5,056 nucleotides of DNA from Candidatus Atribacter fermentans (GCA_012517485.1 JAAYUT010000482.1:1-5056); one strand, 5' to 3'. Counted from the stretch's first letter, positions 1 to 4,040 are shown. Notes: generated by a model not told the origin, from the sequence alone. Translations and numbers: made by a program.

Positions 1-3
1 ATA

Positions 4-13
4 TATATATAAA
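4..13 (+). promoter_or_regulatory. Possible TATA box for the 120-800 gene
   Basis: An alternating AT tract ending in ATATATAAAG lies at the extreme left edge. As an archaeal TATA box it would put the transcription start roughly 25 bases downstream, inside the first 20-bp repeat, so a repressor on the repeats would cover the start site. The low-complexity AT run and the window edge make the assignment weak. Confidence 0.3.
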
Positions 14-29
14 GTAATATTACTAATGG

Positions 30-89
30 GAGAAAAGTCCTTTTTCTCAGAGAAAAGTCCTTTTTCTATGGGAAAAGTCCTTTTTTCCT
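30..89. repeat. Three 20-bp tandem repeats (operator or iteron array)
   Basis: Three consecutive 20-bp units lie at 30-49, 50-69 and 70-89 with no spacer. All share the core GAAAAGTCCTTTTT (one base of variation at the left edge and a few in the last bases). Each unit is close to a palindrome: AGAAAA and TTTTTCT face each other across GTCC. A 20-bp period places equivalent bases nearly on the same DNA face every two helical turns, as expected for cooperative binding by a dimeric ribbon-helix-helix protein such as the one encoded 31 bases downstream. The array could be an autoregulatory operator or plasmid-like iterons. Each unit also carries a T5-T6 run, so it could act as a string of archaeal oligo-T terminators for an upstream gene outside the window. 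The repeat is certain; the function is inferred. Confidence 0.9.
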
Positions 90-101
90 GACCCCCTCTT
101 A

Positions 102-116
102 AGGATAGGATAGGAT
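102..116 (+). repeat. AGGAT x3 before the start codon
   Basis: Three perfect tandem copies of AGGAT occupy 102-106, 107-111 and 112-116, ending three bases before the ATG at 120. They sit where a ribosome binding site is expected but match the archaeal anti-Shine-Dalgarno sequence only partly, through AGGA. A near copy, AGGATAGAATAGG, occurs just after the stop codon at 805-817, so the gene is bracketed by the same motif. Confidence 0.7.
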
Positions 117-119
117 AAA

Positions 120-800
120 ATGACCAAAAAACAGATCAAACCTAAGGTGGATGAAGTCCTCTATGAGGAATTTAAGAAGGATGTGCGGCGTGTTTATGGT
201 AAAGTCCATGGAAACATGAGTAAAGCGATTGAAGATGCTATTACTGTCTATATGCGTGTGGGTCTGGACCCTGATTACCAACCTCCCACCACTTCCCAGG
301 GTACCTCTGGTCCAGAGGGGGGTAGCAGCAGCCACCCCAAGAACCAGGACCAGATTGATGAATTTTGTAGTGATTTTAAAGAACGTTTTTATGGGTATAA
401 TAGGGTTCATACCCAGGAGTTAACCAGTTTTATAATGAGTGAAACTGGAGCTCGTTCTGAAACAACTATTAAAAAATGGAGAAATCGTTTAAGGAACGAG
501 AAATTGATTTATTATACTACTGATGGCTGGTGGAGTATAAAAGCAGCTGAAGACAATTATCAGACTACTTTTTCACCATTAGATGAGATATACAGCCATC
601 TGACGTTAGGTCAAAGAGTTTCGTTTAAGGTCATCCAGGATCTTACTCATGGAAGTGAGAAAGCAACTAAATCTATTATTGCAGACCTGGAAAAAGAGGG
701 TAAACTCAAGTTTTTAGGTCCAGGTTTCTGGAAAGTTACAGCTCCAGGAGATAGCCTGGATAATTTTGATAGTCCTGTTTCTTCAGATGATGATTTTTAG
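120..800 (+). CDS. Ribbon-helix-helix / winged-helix DNA-binding protein
   Basis: A 226-aa protein, probably a transcriptional regulator or a replication/copy-control protein. Residues 6-46 (from IKPKVDEVLYEEFKK through SKAIEDAITVYM) have the strand-helix-helix pattern of archaeal ribbon-helix-helix domains. Residues 52-78 are a Pro/Ser/Gly/Thr/Gln-rich linker, probably disordered. Residues 79-141 resemble a winged helix: a recognition-helix-like segment (SETTIKKWRNRLRNEK) is followed by a beta wing ending DGWWSI. Residues 155-207 look like a second winged helix with the same ending (GPGFWKV). The tail is acidic (SSDDDF). The start at 120 keeps the whole ribbon-helix-helix region. Its ribosome binding site is weak, inside the AGGAT triplicate. 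The 20-bp repeat array directly upstream is the natural candidate for its binding site, which suggests autoregulation. No family name can be given with certainty. Domain calls rest on sequence pattern only. Confidence 0.85.
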   Translation: MTKKQIKPKVDEVLYEEFKKDVRRVYGKVHGNMSKAIEDAITVYMRVGLDPDYQPPTTSQGTSGPEGGSSSHPKNQDQIDEFCSDFKERFYGYNRVHTQELTSFIMSETGARSETTIKKWRNRLRNEKLIYYTTDGWWSIKAAEDNYQTTFSPLDEIYSHLTLGQRVSFKVIQDLTHGSEKATKSIIADLEKEGKLKFLGPGFWKVTAPGDSLDNFDSPVSSDDDF

Positions 801-812
801 AAAAAGGATAGA

Positions 813-834
813 ATAGGGGCGACCAAACCCCTAT
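813..834 (+). terminator. Hairpin after the regulator gene, possible terminator
   Basis: ATAGGGG at 813-819 pairs perfectly with CCCCTAT at 828-834 across an 8-base loop, starting 13 bases after the stop codon. T-rich sequence follows within about 15 bases (TTCTAATTTTG). This suits a transcription end for the upstream gene, but the T run is broken, and the hairpin could instead be the first element of the structured region that follows. Confidence 0.4.
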
Positions 835-855
835 ACTATTGTTCTAATTTTGTCC

Positions 856-862
856 TTATATA
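856..862 (+). promoter_or_regulatory. Possible TATA box for a non-coding transcript
   Basis: TTATATA stands alone in this intergenic region. With usual archaeal spacing, transcription would start near 880-888 and run into the structured region. No clear BRE was seen upstream. This is the only plus-strand promoter candidate I found before the large element at 1002-1717. Confidence 0.25.
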
Positions 863-871
863 CCTTTTTAA

Positions 872-898
872 GTGTCTCAACTCCGCTAAAGGAGACAC
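872..898 (+). other. Hairpin GTGTCTC/GAGACAC
   Basis: GTGTCTC at 872-878 is perfectly complementary to GAGACAC at 892-898 across a 13-base loop. The shorter CTCC/GGAG pairing (881-884 with 891-894) competes with it. A second small hairpin, ACCTTT at 912-917 with AAAGGT at 924-929, follows. They belong to the run of structure leading into the large element, and no function can be assigned. Confidence 0.5.
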
Positions 899-957
899 AA
901 GAGTGCTTATTACCTTTTATTATAAAGGTGTTATTGGTGGTAAATTTGGTTTGAAAT

Positions 958-998
958 GCTGCTTAGGATCTAAGCAGCTGCTGACCAGCAGCAGATCC
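958..998 (+). other. Two mutually exclusive hairpins
   Basis: Hairpin A pairs GCTGCTTA (958-965) with TAAGCAGC (971-978), loop GGATC. Hairpin B pairs GGATCT (966-971) with AGATCC (993-998) and, inside it, GCTGCT (977-982) with AGCAGC (987-992). The loop and 3' arm of A supply the 5' arms of B, so the two cannot form together. Such a pair can act as a switch in RNA, but it could also simply reflect CAG/CTG-rich sequence. Confidence 0.55.
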
Positions 999-1015
999 TC
1001 ACCCCTAATCAAAAT

Positions 1016-1091
1016 TTGTTTTTCTAACAAAGAAAAATCCGCCCTAGGGATTTGATTAGTGGTTTTCAGAGGCTGCGGTATTGCTGCTGGT
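1016..1091 (+). repeat. Left arm of the outer inverted repeat
   Basis: This arm pairs with 1621-1700. TTGTTTTT (1016-1023) faces AAAAACAA (1693-1700). A nearly continuous helix joins 1028-1066 to 1646-1685, including the shared block AAAGAAAAATCCGCCC, with one G·T (1045/1668), one G×G (1049/1664) and one bulged A (1654). After an internal loop, 1075-1091 pairs with 1621-1637 with two G·T pairs and one C×A. Confidence 0.85.
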
Positions 1092-1113
1092 CTTAGTATT
1101 GCTGTTGTTCTTT
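1078..1113 (+). repeat. 18-bp tandem duplication in the left arm
   Basis: GTATTGCTGCTGGTCTTA (1078-1095) is followed directly by GTATTGCTGTTGTTCTTT (1096-1113), 15 of 18 bases identical. Only the first copy has a partner in the right arm (1621-1634), so the second probably arose by local duplication. It leads into a pyrimidine-rich stretch that runs to the first internal hairpin at 1126. Confidence 0.75.
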
Positions 1114-1125
1114 CTTCTTATTTTT

Positions 1126-1246
1126 CCGCTGCCCCCACGGATTTGCCCCTGACGGGGACGCTCCAATTTTCGCAATTTAGCCCGGCCTTCGGCCGGGATT
1201 TATTTTAGGCGAAAATTTCCGCTCAAATCCGCGGGTCCGGCAGCGG
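1126..1246 (+). other. Internal hairpin 1 of the large element
   Basis: Stacked helices in order: CCGCTGCC (1126-1133) with GGCAGCGG (1239-1246); 1134-1145 with 1224-1235, containing CGGATTTG/CAAATCCG with one A×C mismatch; AATTTTCGC (1165-1173) with GCGAAAATT (1209-1217); and CCCGGCC (1181-1187) with GGCCGGG (1191-1197), closed by a TTC loop. A small CCCC/GGGG stem (1146-1149 with 1154-1157) branches off. Roughly 35 pairs are formed, nearly all Watson-Crick. Confidence 0.8.
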
Positions 1247-1267
1247 TGTATAAACAGTAGCACCGTA

Positions 1268-1284
1268 GGGGTTTTGTTTTGAAT
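1268..1284 (+). repeat. Linker direct repeat, copy 1 (copy 2 at 1596-1612)
   Basis: GGGGTTTTGTTTTGAAT recurs at 1596-1612 as AGGGTTTTGTATTGAAT, 15 of 17 bases identical and 328 bp away. Each copy follows the 3' side of a GC-rich hairpin, in a linker predicted to be unpaired. Conservation outside the helices suggests a repeated binding or tertiary-contact motif, or duplication of a hairpin-plus-linker module. Confidence 0.75.
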
Positions 1285-1296
1285 CTGGAATTTATT

Positions 1297-1478
1297 TCGC
1301 CGGGCACAACTTCGTCAAATGCTGTATAACAAAATTATCGCCTTGTTAAAGTTTAGTTGAATTTGCACCGTCACCCGGCGCCGGAAAAACCGTCAGCCGG
1401 CTGCCGGCACAAATTCAAGAGATTCTACGCGGCGCTAATATCGTCATACAGGGCATTTAACGAAGTTGGCCTCGGCGA
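1297..1478 (+). other. Internal hairpin 2 of the large element
   Basis: The longest internal stem. TCGCCG (1297-1302) pairs with CGGCGA (1473-1478). 1307-1330 pairs with 1443-1468 (CAACTTCGT/ACGAAGTTG, AAATGC/GCATTT, TGTAT/ATACA), with one C×A, one A×C and a GG bulge. 1334-1342 pairs with 1431-1439 with one mismatch. TTGAATTTG (1357-1365) pairs with CAAATTCAA (1410-1418), then CCG/CGG. The tip holds two GC palindromes, CCGGCGCCGG (1375-1384) and CAGCCGGCTG (1394-1403). A 76-codon open frame overlaps it but shows no coding features. Confidence 0.8.
1374..1407 (+). repeat. GC-rich module, copy 1 (copy 2 at 1545-1581)
   Basis: CCCGGCGCCG followed after about 9-13 bases by GTCAGCCGGC, then CCGGC, occurs at the tip of hairpin 2 and again at the core of hairpin 3. 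The segments between differ: an A-rich loop in copy 1 and a CGACC-TTC-GGTCG hairpin in copy 2. The pattern points to module duplication followed by divergence of the loop. Confidence 0.7.
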
Positions 1479-1511
1479 GAGTTTATCTTTTACACTATTT
1501 GTTTTCAGGGG

Positions 1512-1593
1512 AAGTACGTCAGGGTTTTTGGTGATTAGCCGGAACCCGGCGCCGACCTTCGGTCGTCAGCCGGCCTCCGGCGTGTAAGTACTT
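1512..1593 (+). other. Internal hairpin 3 of the large element
   Basis: AAGTAC (1512-1517) pairs with GTACTT (1588-1593). Inside it, GCCGG (1538-1542) pairs with CCGGC (1577-1581), CCGGC (1546-1550) with GCCGG (1569-1573), and CGACC (1553-1557) with GGTCG (1561-1565) around a TTC loop. The stacked GC helices give a compact arm like that of hairpin 1, which has the same TTC loop. Confidence 0.75.
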
Positions 1594-1620
1594 TAAGGGT
1601 TTTGTATTGAATGTTAGCAC

Positions 1621-1700
1621 ACTAACAGCAATACTGCAACTTCCAAAAACCACATAATCAAATGCCTGGGGCGGATTTTTCTTTGGCTTTTAAAAAACAA
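1621..1700 (-). repeat. Right arm of the outer inverted repeat
   Basis: This is the inverted partner of 1016-1091. Its complement reproduces the left arm in the same order, including the motifs GTATTGCTG, GTGGTTTT and GATTTGATTA. The two arms are about 530 bp apart, far longer than any terminator hairpin. No coding function is apparent. Confidence 0.85.
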
Positions 1701-1706
1701 TAGTGC

Positions 1707-1717
1707 GGGGGGGGGGG
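1707..1717 (+). repeat. G11 homopolymer
   Basis: Eleven consecutive Gs lie directly outside the right arm, opposite CCCC at 1002-1005. Tracts of this length are prone to slippage and to sequencing error, so the exact count should not be trusted. No ORF runs through it. The following 82 bases (1718-1799) hold nothing I can assign. Confidence 0.9.
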
Positions 1718-1799
1718 TGTTTATCTGATTGAAGTTTGGTTCTGGACCTGCTACTTTGAGTTAAATTATCAAATTTCATTTTTCAATGTAGTATAGGAT

Positions 1800-1817
1800 C
1801 CAGCTCCCATGGGCTGG
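1800..1817 (+). other. Short hairpin before a small ORF
   Basis: CCAGCTC (1800-1806) pairs with GGGCTGG (1811-1817), including one T·G, across a four-base loop. It ends 20 bases before the possible start codons at 1838/1841. TAGGATC immediately before it (1794-1800) also occurs at 964-970, on the other side of the large element. Confidence 0.5.
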
Positions 1818-1837
1818 ACCTGGTCTAGGGGGAAAGT

Positions 1838-2020
1838 GTGATGAAAAAAATTGTTATCCTTGCAGGTGCCAGGTTGAAAGTTAAGCTCTCCACGATACTA
1901 ATAAAGCCAATCTATATTATTATGTTTTCAAATCTTCTGATACTTCCTTTTAGTTTAGTCAATCCATCTAAAAACATTGATATCAAGAACGATGAAAAAA
2001 CACCGTTTTGTATATATTGA
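1838..2020 (+). CDS. Doubtful small membrane-peptide ORF
   Basis: A 60-codon frame starts GTG-ATG (1838/1841) after AGGGGG at 1828-1832, which could serve as a ribosome binding site for the ATG eight bases on. The product is basic at the N terminus (MKKIVILAGARLKVK), followed by a hydrophobic segment (IYIIMFSNLLILPFSLV, about residues 26-44) and a polar tail, so a one-pass membrane peptide is possible. It matches nothing I recognise. At this length in AT-rich DNA a chance ORF or a gene remnant is as likely as a real gene. Confidence 0.25.
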   Translation: MMKKIVILAGARLKVKLSTILIKPIYIIMFSNLLILPFSLVNPSKNIDIKNDEKTPFCIY

Positions 2021-2138
2021 ATGTGTAAAATATGGTATAAAAATCAATTAAAATAGTTTATCTCCACTGATATAGTGATAAAATTTCATTGAAACTTTAC
2101 CACCTGCATAGATCAAAGATTCATTGATTTTTTGAGTT

Positions 2139-2203
2139 AGGTGGCTCGGCGTTCGGCTTCGCCTCACATCCTCGCCACCTGGCGAGCCCAGGTGCAAAGC
2201 ACC
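2139..2203. other. Cluster of competing GC-rich hairpins
   Basis: AGGTGGC (2139-2145) pairs with GCCACCT (2174-2180), enclosing GGCG/CGCC (2148-2151 with 2160-2163). CACCTGG (2176-2182) pairs with CCAGGTG (2188-2194), using part of the first stem. GGCTCG (2143-2148) pairs with CGAGCC (2183-2188). GGTGC (2191-2195) pairs with GCACC (2199-2203). Several of these exclude each other, and CACCTG occurs again at 2101-2106. The block is a GC island in AT-rich DNA downstream of nikR. The rest of 2021-2251 holds nothing I can assign. Confidence 0.6.
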
Positions 2204-2206
2204 CGC

Positions 2207-2214
2207 AAAAAAAA
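2207..2214 (-). terminator. Oligo-T terminator of nikR
   Basis: Eight As on the plus strand read as T8 in the nikR transcript, 38 bases after the stop codon. Archaeal intrinsic termination needs mainly an oligo-T tract, so this is the likely nikR 3' end. The GC hairpins at 2139-2203 lie just beyond it. Confidence 0.5.
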
Positions 2215-2251
2215 TTCTAGGGAATAATAAAGTAACCGTTTTAAAGTATCC

Positions 2252-2665
2252 TTAAGCATCATCAGGGCTTCCAGAGGCTGTACTTGTTAGTTTAACATGT
2301 TCAACCCCTTTAAGTCTCATGATTTTCTCGGTCAGGCTGCGAATGTATTCCACATCTCCTTTTACTACAATTACTTCCAGGCAGTGGTCTTCACTCATAT
2401 GCAAATGCATAACCGCATTGATATACTGCCTGAACCTATGCTGGACATCGGTCAGATCTTCCATTACTCCGGTATAGTGATGATCGTAGATGACTGCTAA
2501 TATACCAATATATTCGCCTTTCATCTCATTCATCCATTGATAACGGACAATGTAGTCTTTTAAGGCATCTCTGATGCCTTTTGATCTGGACCGATATCCT
2601 CGGTCGTCAATGACTGCGTCAAACTCCCTGAGTAAGCTTCGTGGCAGTGACATGCTAATTCTCAT
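2252..2665 (-). CDS. nikR: Nickel-responsive transcriptional regulator NikR
   Basis: A 137-aa NikR. Residues 1-45 form the ribbon-helix-helix DNA-binding domain (MRISMSLPRSLLREFDAVI, then RSRSKGIRDALKDYI). Residues 52-128 form the ACT-like tetramerisation and nickel-sensing domain. The high-affinity square-planar nickel ligands are all present, as H76, H87, H89 and C95 (VQH, then HLHMSEDHCLEV). They fall on the same residue numbers as in E. coli NikR when the start at 2665 is used. That start is also supported by GGAGGGA at 2674-2680, eight bases upstream. An in-frame start ten codons earlier (2695) would bury this site and is unlikely. NikR represses or activates nickel uptake and nickel-enzyme genes when nickel is bound; methanogens need nickel for F430 and hydrogenases. 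No nickel transporter is in the window. The gene is transcribed away from the operon beginning at 2759. Confidence 0.95.
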   Translation of the reverse strand: MRISMSLPRSLLREFDAVIDDRGYRSRSKGIRDALKDYIVRYQWMNEMKGEYIGILAVIYDHHYTGVMEDLTDVQHRFRQYINAVMHLHMSEDHCLEVIVVKGDVEYIRSLTEKIMRLKGVEHVKLTSTASGSPDDA

Positions 2666-2723
2666 AATGATCTTCCCTCCAGGTACCAACTTCAATTTTT
2701 TTTGGTGTGTGTTTTTTTATTAT

Positions 2724-2747
2724 TTATTTATATGAGTATATAAATAA
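2724..2747. promoter_or_regulatory. Divergent promoter with 24-bp dyad
   Basis: TTATTTATAT (2724-2733) and ATATAAATAA (2738-2747) are perfect inverted arms around GAGT. Each arm contains a TATA-like box, so both divergent promoters lie in one palindrome. Read on the minus strand, the box near 2726-2733 would start transcription around 2704, giving nikR a leader of about 40 bases. Read on the plus strand, the boxes would start transcription around 2754-2766, leaving little or no leader. A bound regulator, possibly NikR itself, would close both promoters. The sequence does not show the E. coli GTATGA/TCATAC half-sites. Confidence 0.5.
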
Positions 2748-2758
2748 TAATAAATTAT

Positions 2759-3367
2759 ATGAACATAATAAAAATTGAGGAGAAATTGGATTCTGGGATG
2801 AACATCATTTTTTACGATAAAGACATCTACCCTCTTTTTAAGAAATTAAAGGAGGAATATCGATGTATTTATTTTAATGAGCCTGTGCCTGTCAAGATGC
2901 GTTTAGTTGAACTTATTGAAAAAGTTTCACGTAACAAAAGACTTTCTCTCAGGCGACTTACAATCTCAGAGCTGAGAGAAATCTTTGTTAGGGAATTAGC
3001 ATACGAGAGAATAATAATAATGTTCAACCATTTCGAAAGATTGACTAAAAGATCTGTGGAATTTTATCAATTCATCAACAGCCTGCAAAACGTGACGTTT
3101 ATTTGTAATTTTAAAAAGAACTTCAAGCCAGAGGTTTATCCTTTTTTTAAAACTTTTTATCTTGTTAACCAAGATGAATACCATCAAAAAAACGGCAAGG
3201 ATGAGATAAATGTTACATATACCATTTATTTAATCTTAAGTTGCCTATGCTTTGTTATATACTTAAAAACTGCAACTTCATTATCCGTAGCATTTCTTTT
3301 GATAGGTGCTGCCTGGTTCGCTCTAATAATCTTCAGGACCTTTATCTATGTAGGAGGTAGAATTTAA
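2759..3367 (+). CDS. Membrane-anchored ATPase-like protein lacking a P-loop
   Basis: A 202-aa protein that looks like a degenerate AAA/STAND-type ATPase fold. Residues 3-45 read like the usual N-terminal part of such domains (IIKIEEKLDSGMNIIFYD, then FKKLKEEYRCIYFNEP). Where GxxGxGK[ST] should follow IIFY there is only DKDIYPL, so Walker A is absent. RIIIMFNHFERL (84-95) sits at the Walker B place but lacks the acidic pair after the hydrophobic strand. NVTFICNF (111-118) resembles sensor 1. Two transmembrane segments end the protein (about 151-169 and 173-196), with a short basic tail. A scaffold or regulatory role at the membrane is an inference. ATG 2759 has no ribosome binding site and may be read leaderless; ATG 2798 would remove the conserved-looking N terminus. 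The stop overlaps the next start by one base, so the two are an operon. Confidence 0.75.
   Translation: MNIIKIEEKLDSGMNIIFYDKDIYPLFKKLKEEYRCIYFNEPVPVKMRLVELIEKVSRNKRLSLRRLTISELREIFVRELAYERIIIMFNHFERLTKRSVEFYQFINSLQNVTFICNFKKNFKPEVYPFFKTFYLVNQDEYHQKNGKDEINVTYTIYLILSCLCFVIYLKTATSLSVAFLLIGAAWFALIIFRTFIYVGGRI
3353..3358 (+). promoter_or_regulatory. Ribosome binding site for the 3367 gene
   Basis: GGAGGT lies eight bases before the ATG at 3367, inside the 3' end of the upstream gene. With the overlapping stop and start (TAATG) it indicates translational coupling and fixes the start. Confidence 0.8.
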
Positions 3368-3993
3368 TGAAATTTTATACTCATATAGCTGGAGCTATCC
3401 TATTTTTTTTGATTTTAGCCCATATATTACACATTCAGTATATATTAATTGGTATTTTTGTCGCGTCATGGATATCAGTGTTTCCAGATGTATTAGATAA
3501 ACTAATAGGAAATCACAGAGGCTTCGGACACTCAATAATATGGCTCATTCCATTTAGTATTGTAGGAGTTTTTAATTTTACCATAGCAGCTGCGCTGCTA
3601 ACAGGTTTTTTATCTCACATGCTCCTGGACATATTCACAGTCCATGGAAGCCCGCTCTTATACCCCTTTAAAAAGACAAAATTTGTTGCTTTAGGTAAAA
3701 GGCGAAGGATACGGACAGGAACCAATCAGGATAAGGCAGTTTTTATTTTCATTTTGTTCCTGGTGATACCACTTTTTCTGTTTACAACAGGGGCAGGGCA
3801 AATATTAACAGAAAAAACTTTGGATCCAGTGTTTGCAGCACCTGGAGAAACACCCCAGAGCACTTCAAATAATTCTTCAGCAATTAAAAACAACATTAAT
3901 ATCTATTTGACTGTTGAAAATAGTGTGAATAAAAATATAACTATTCAAAAAGCCGATGAAAGTCCAACAACTATTTTAGTAAATGATATTTGA
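3367..3993 (+). CDS. YdjM/DUF457-type membrane metal-dependent hydrolase
   Basis: A 208-aa integral membrane protein of the YdjM (LexA-regulated, DUF457) family, annotated as membrane-bound metal-dependent hydrolases; the substrate is unknown. Family motifs in order: TH at residues 5-6, FPDVLD (39-44), HRGFGHS (50-56), and SHMLLDIFTVHG (83-94) followed by SPLLYPF. The His and Asp residues in these blocks (H6, D41, H50, H55, H84, D88) are the expected metal ligands. Hydrophobic segments lie at about 10-38, 57-90 and 124-140, so four or five membrane passes are likely. Residues 150-208 form an Asn/Ser/Thr-rich tail absent from short family members. The gene is translationally coupled to the P-loop-less membrane protein upstream, which suggests a shared membrane complex (inference). 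Confidence 0.85.
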   Translation: MKFYTHIAGAILFFLILAHILHIQYILIGIFVASWISVFPDVLDKLIGNHRGFGHSIIWLIPFSIVGVFNFTIAAALLTGFLSHMLLDIFTVHGSPLLYPFKKTKFVALGKRRRIRTGTNQDKAVFIFILFLVIPLFLFTTGAGQILTEKTLDPVFAAPGETPQSTSNNSSAIKNNINIYLTVENSVNKNITIQKADESPTTILVNDI

Positions 3994-4040
3994 TAGATAT
4001 TATAAAGTTACGTAATATCCTAATATTCCACCCCGGACCG

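Larger units (their letters stand above)
1002..1717. ncRNA. Large nested inverted-repeat element; candidate structured RNA
   Basis: About 700 bp with no credible ORF folds almost completely into one multibranched structure. A long outer stem joins 1016-1091 to 1621-1700. CCCC at 1002-1005 may also pair with the G run at 1707-1717. The outer stem encloses three big hairpins (1126-1246, 1297-1478, 1512-1593) joined by single-stranded-looking linkers of about 18-50 bases. The hairpins are far richer in G and C than the flanking AT-rich sequence, a common mark of functional RNA structure in AT-rich genomes. It matches no RNA class I know: RNase P, SRP RNA, group I or II introns and known riboswitches do not fit. 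The alternative is a fold-back DNA element (MITE-like or palindromic origin). Among non-Watson-Crick positions in the stems I count about 5 G·T and 6 A·C, so neither transcript strand is favoured. Strand is therefore left open. Confidence 0.45.

Noticed and set aside
30..89. CRISPR array
   Set aside because: The repeats are contiguous 20-mers with no spacers, and no cas gene is present.
99..410. 103-codon minus-strand frame
   Set aside because: Antisense to the 226-aa DNA-binding protein and overlapping the repeats; the plus-strand product has clear domain patterns, so this is a shadow.
1357..1587. 76-codon plus-strand frame inside the large element
   Set aside because: Starts with TTG without a ribosome binding site, runs through the arms of hairpins 2 and 3, and its product shows no domain or membrane pattern. 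The base composition is explained by the GC-rich stems.
1002..1717. Group II intron, RNase P RNA or SRP RNA
   Set aside because: No GTGYG-type 5' end or recognisable domain V, no intron-encoded reverse transcriptase, and the layout does not match the archaeal RNase P or SRP RNA structures as I know them.
1002..1717. Insertion sequence with transposase
   Set aside because: The arms resemble terminal inverted repeats, but no transposase ORF lies between them. A non-autonomous fold-back element remains open and is discussed as an alternative.
2666..2695. Ten-codon N-terminal extension of NikR
   Set aside because: The strong GGAGGGA site lies inside it, eight bases before the 2665 ATG, and only the shorter form puts the nickel ligands at the standard positions.
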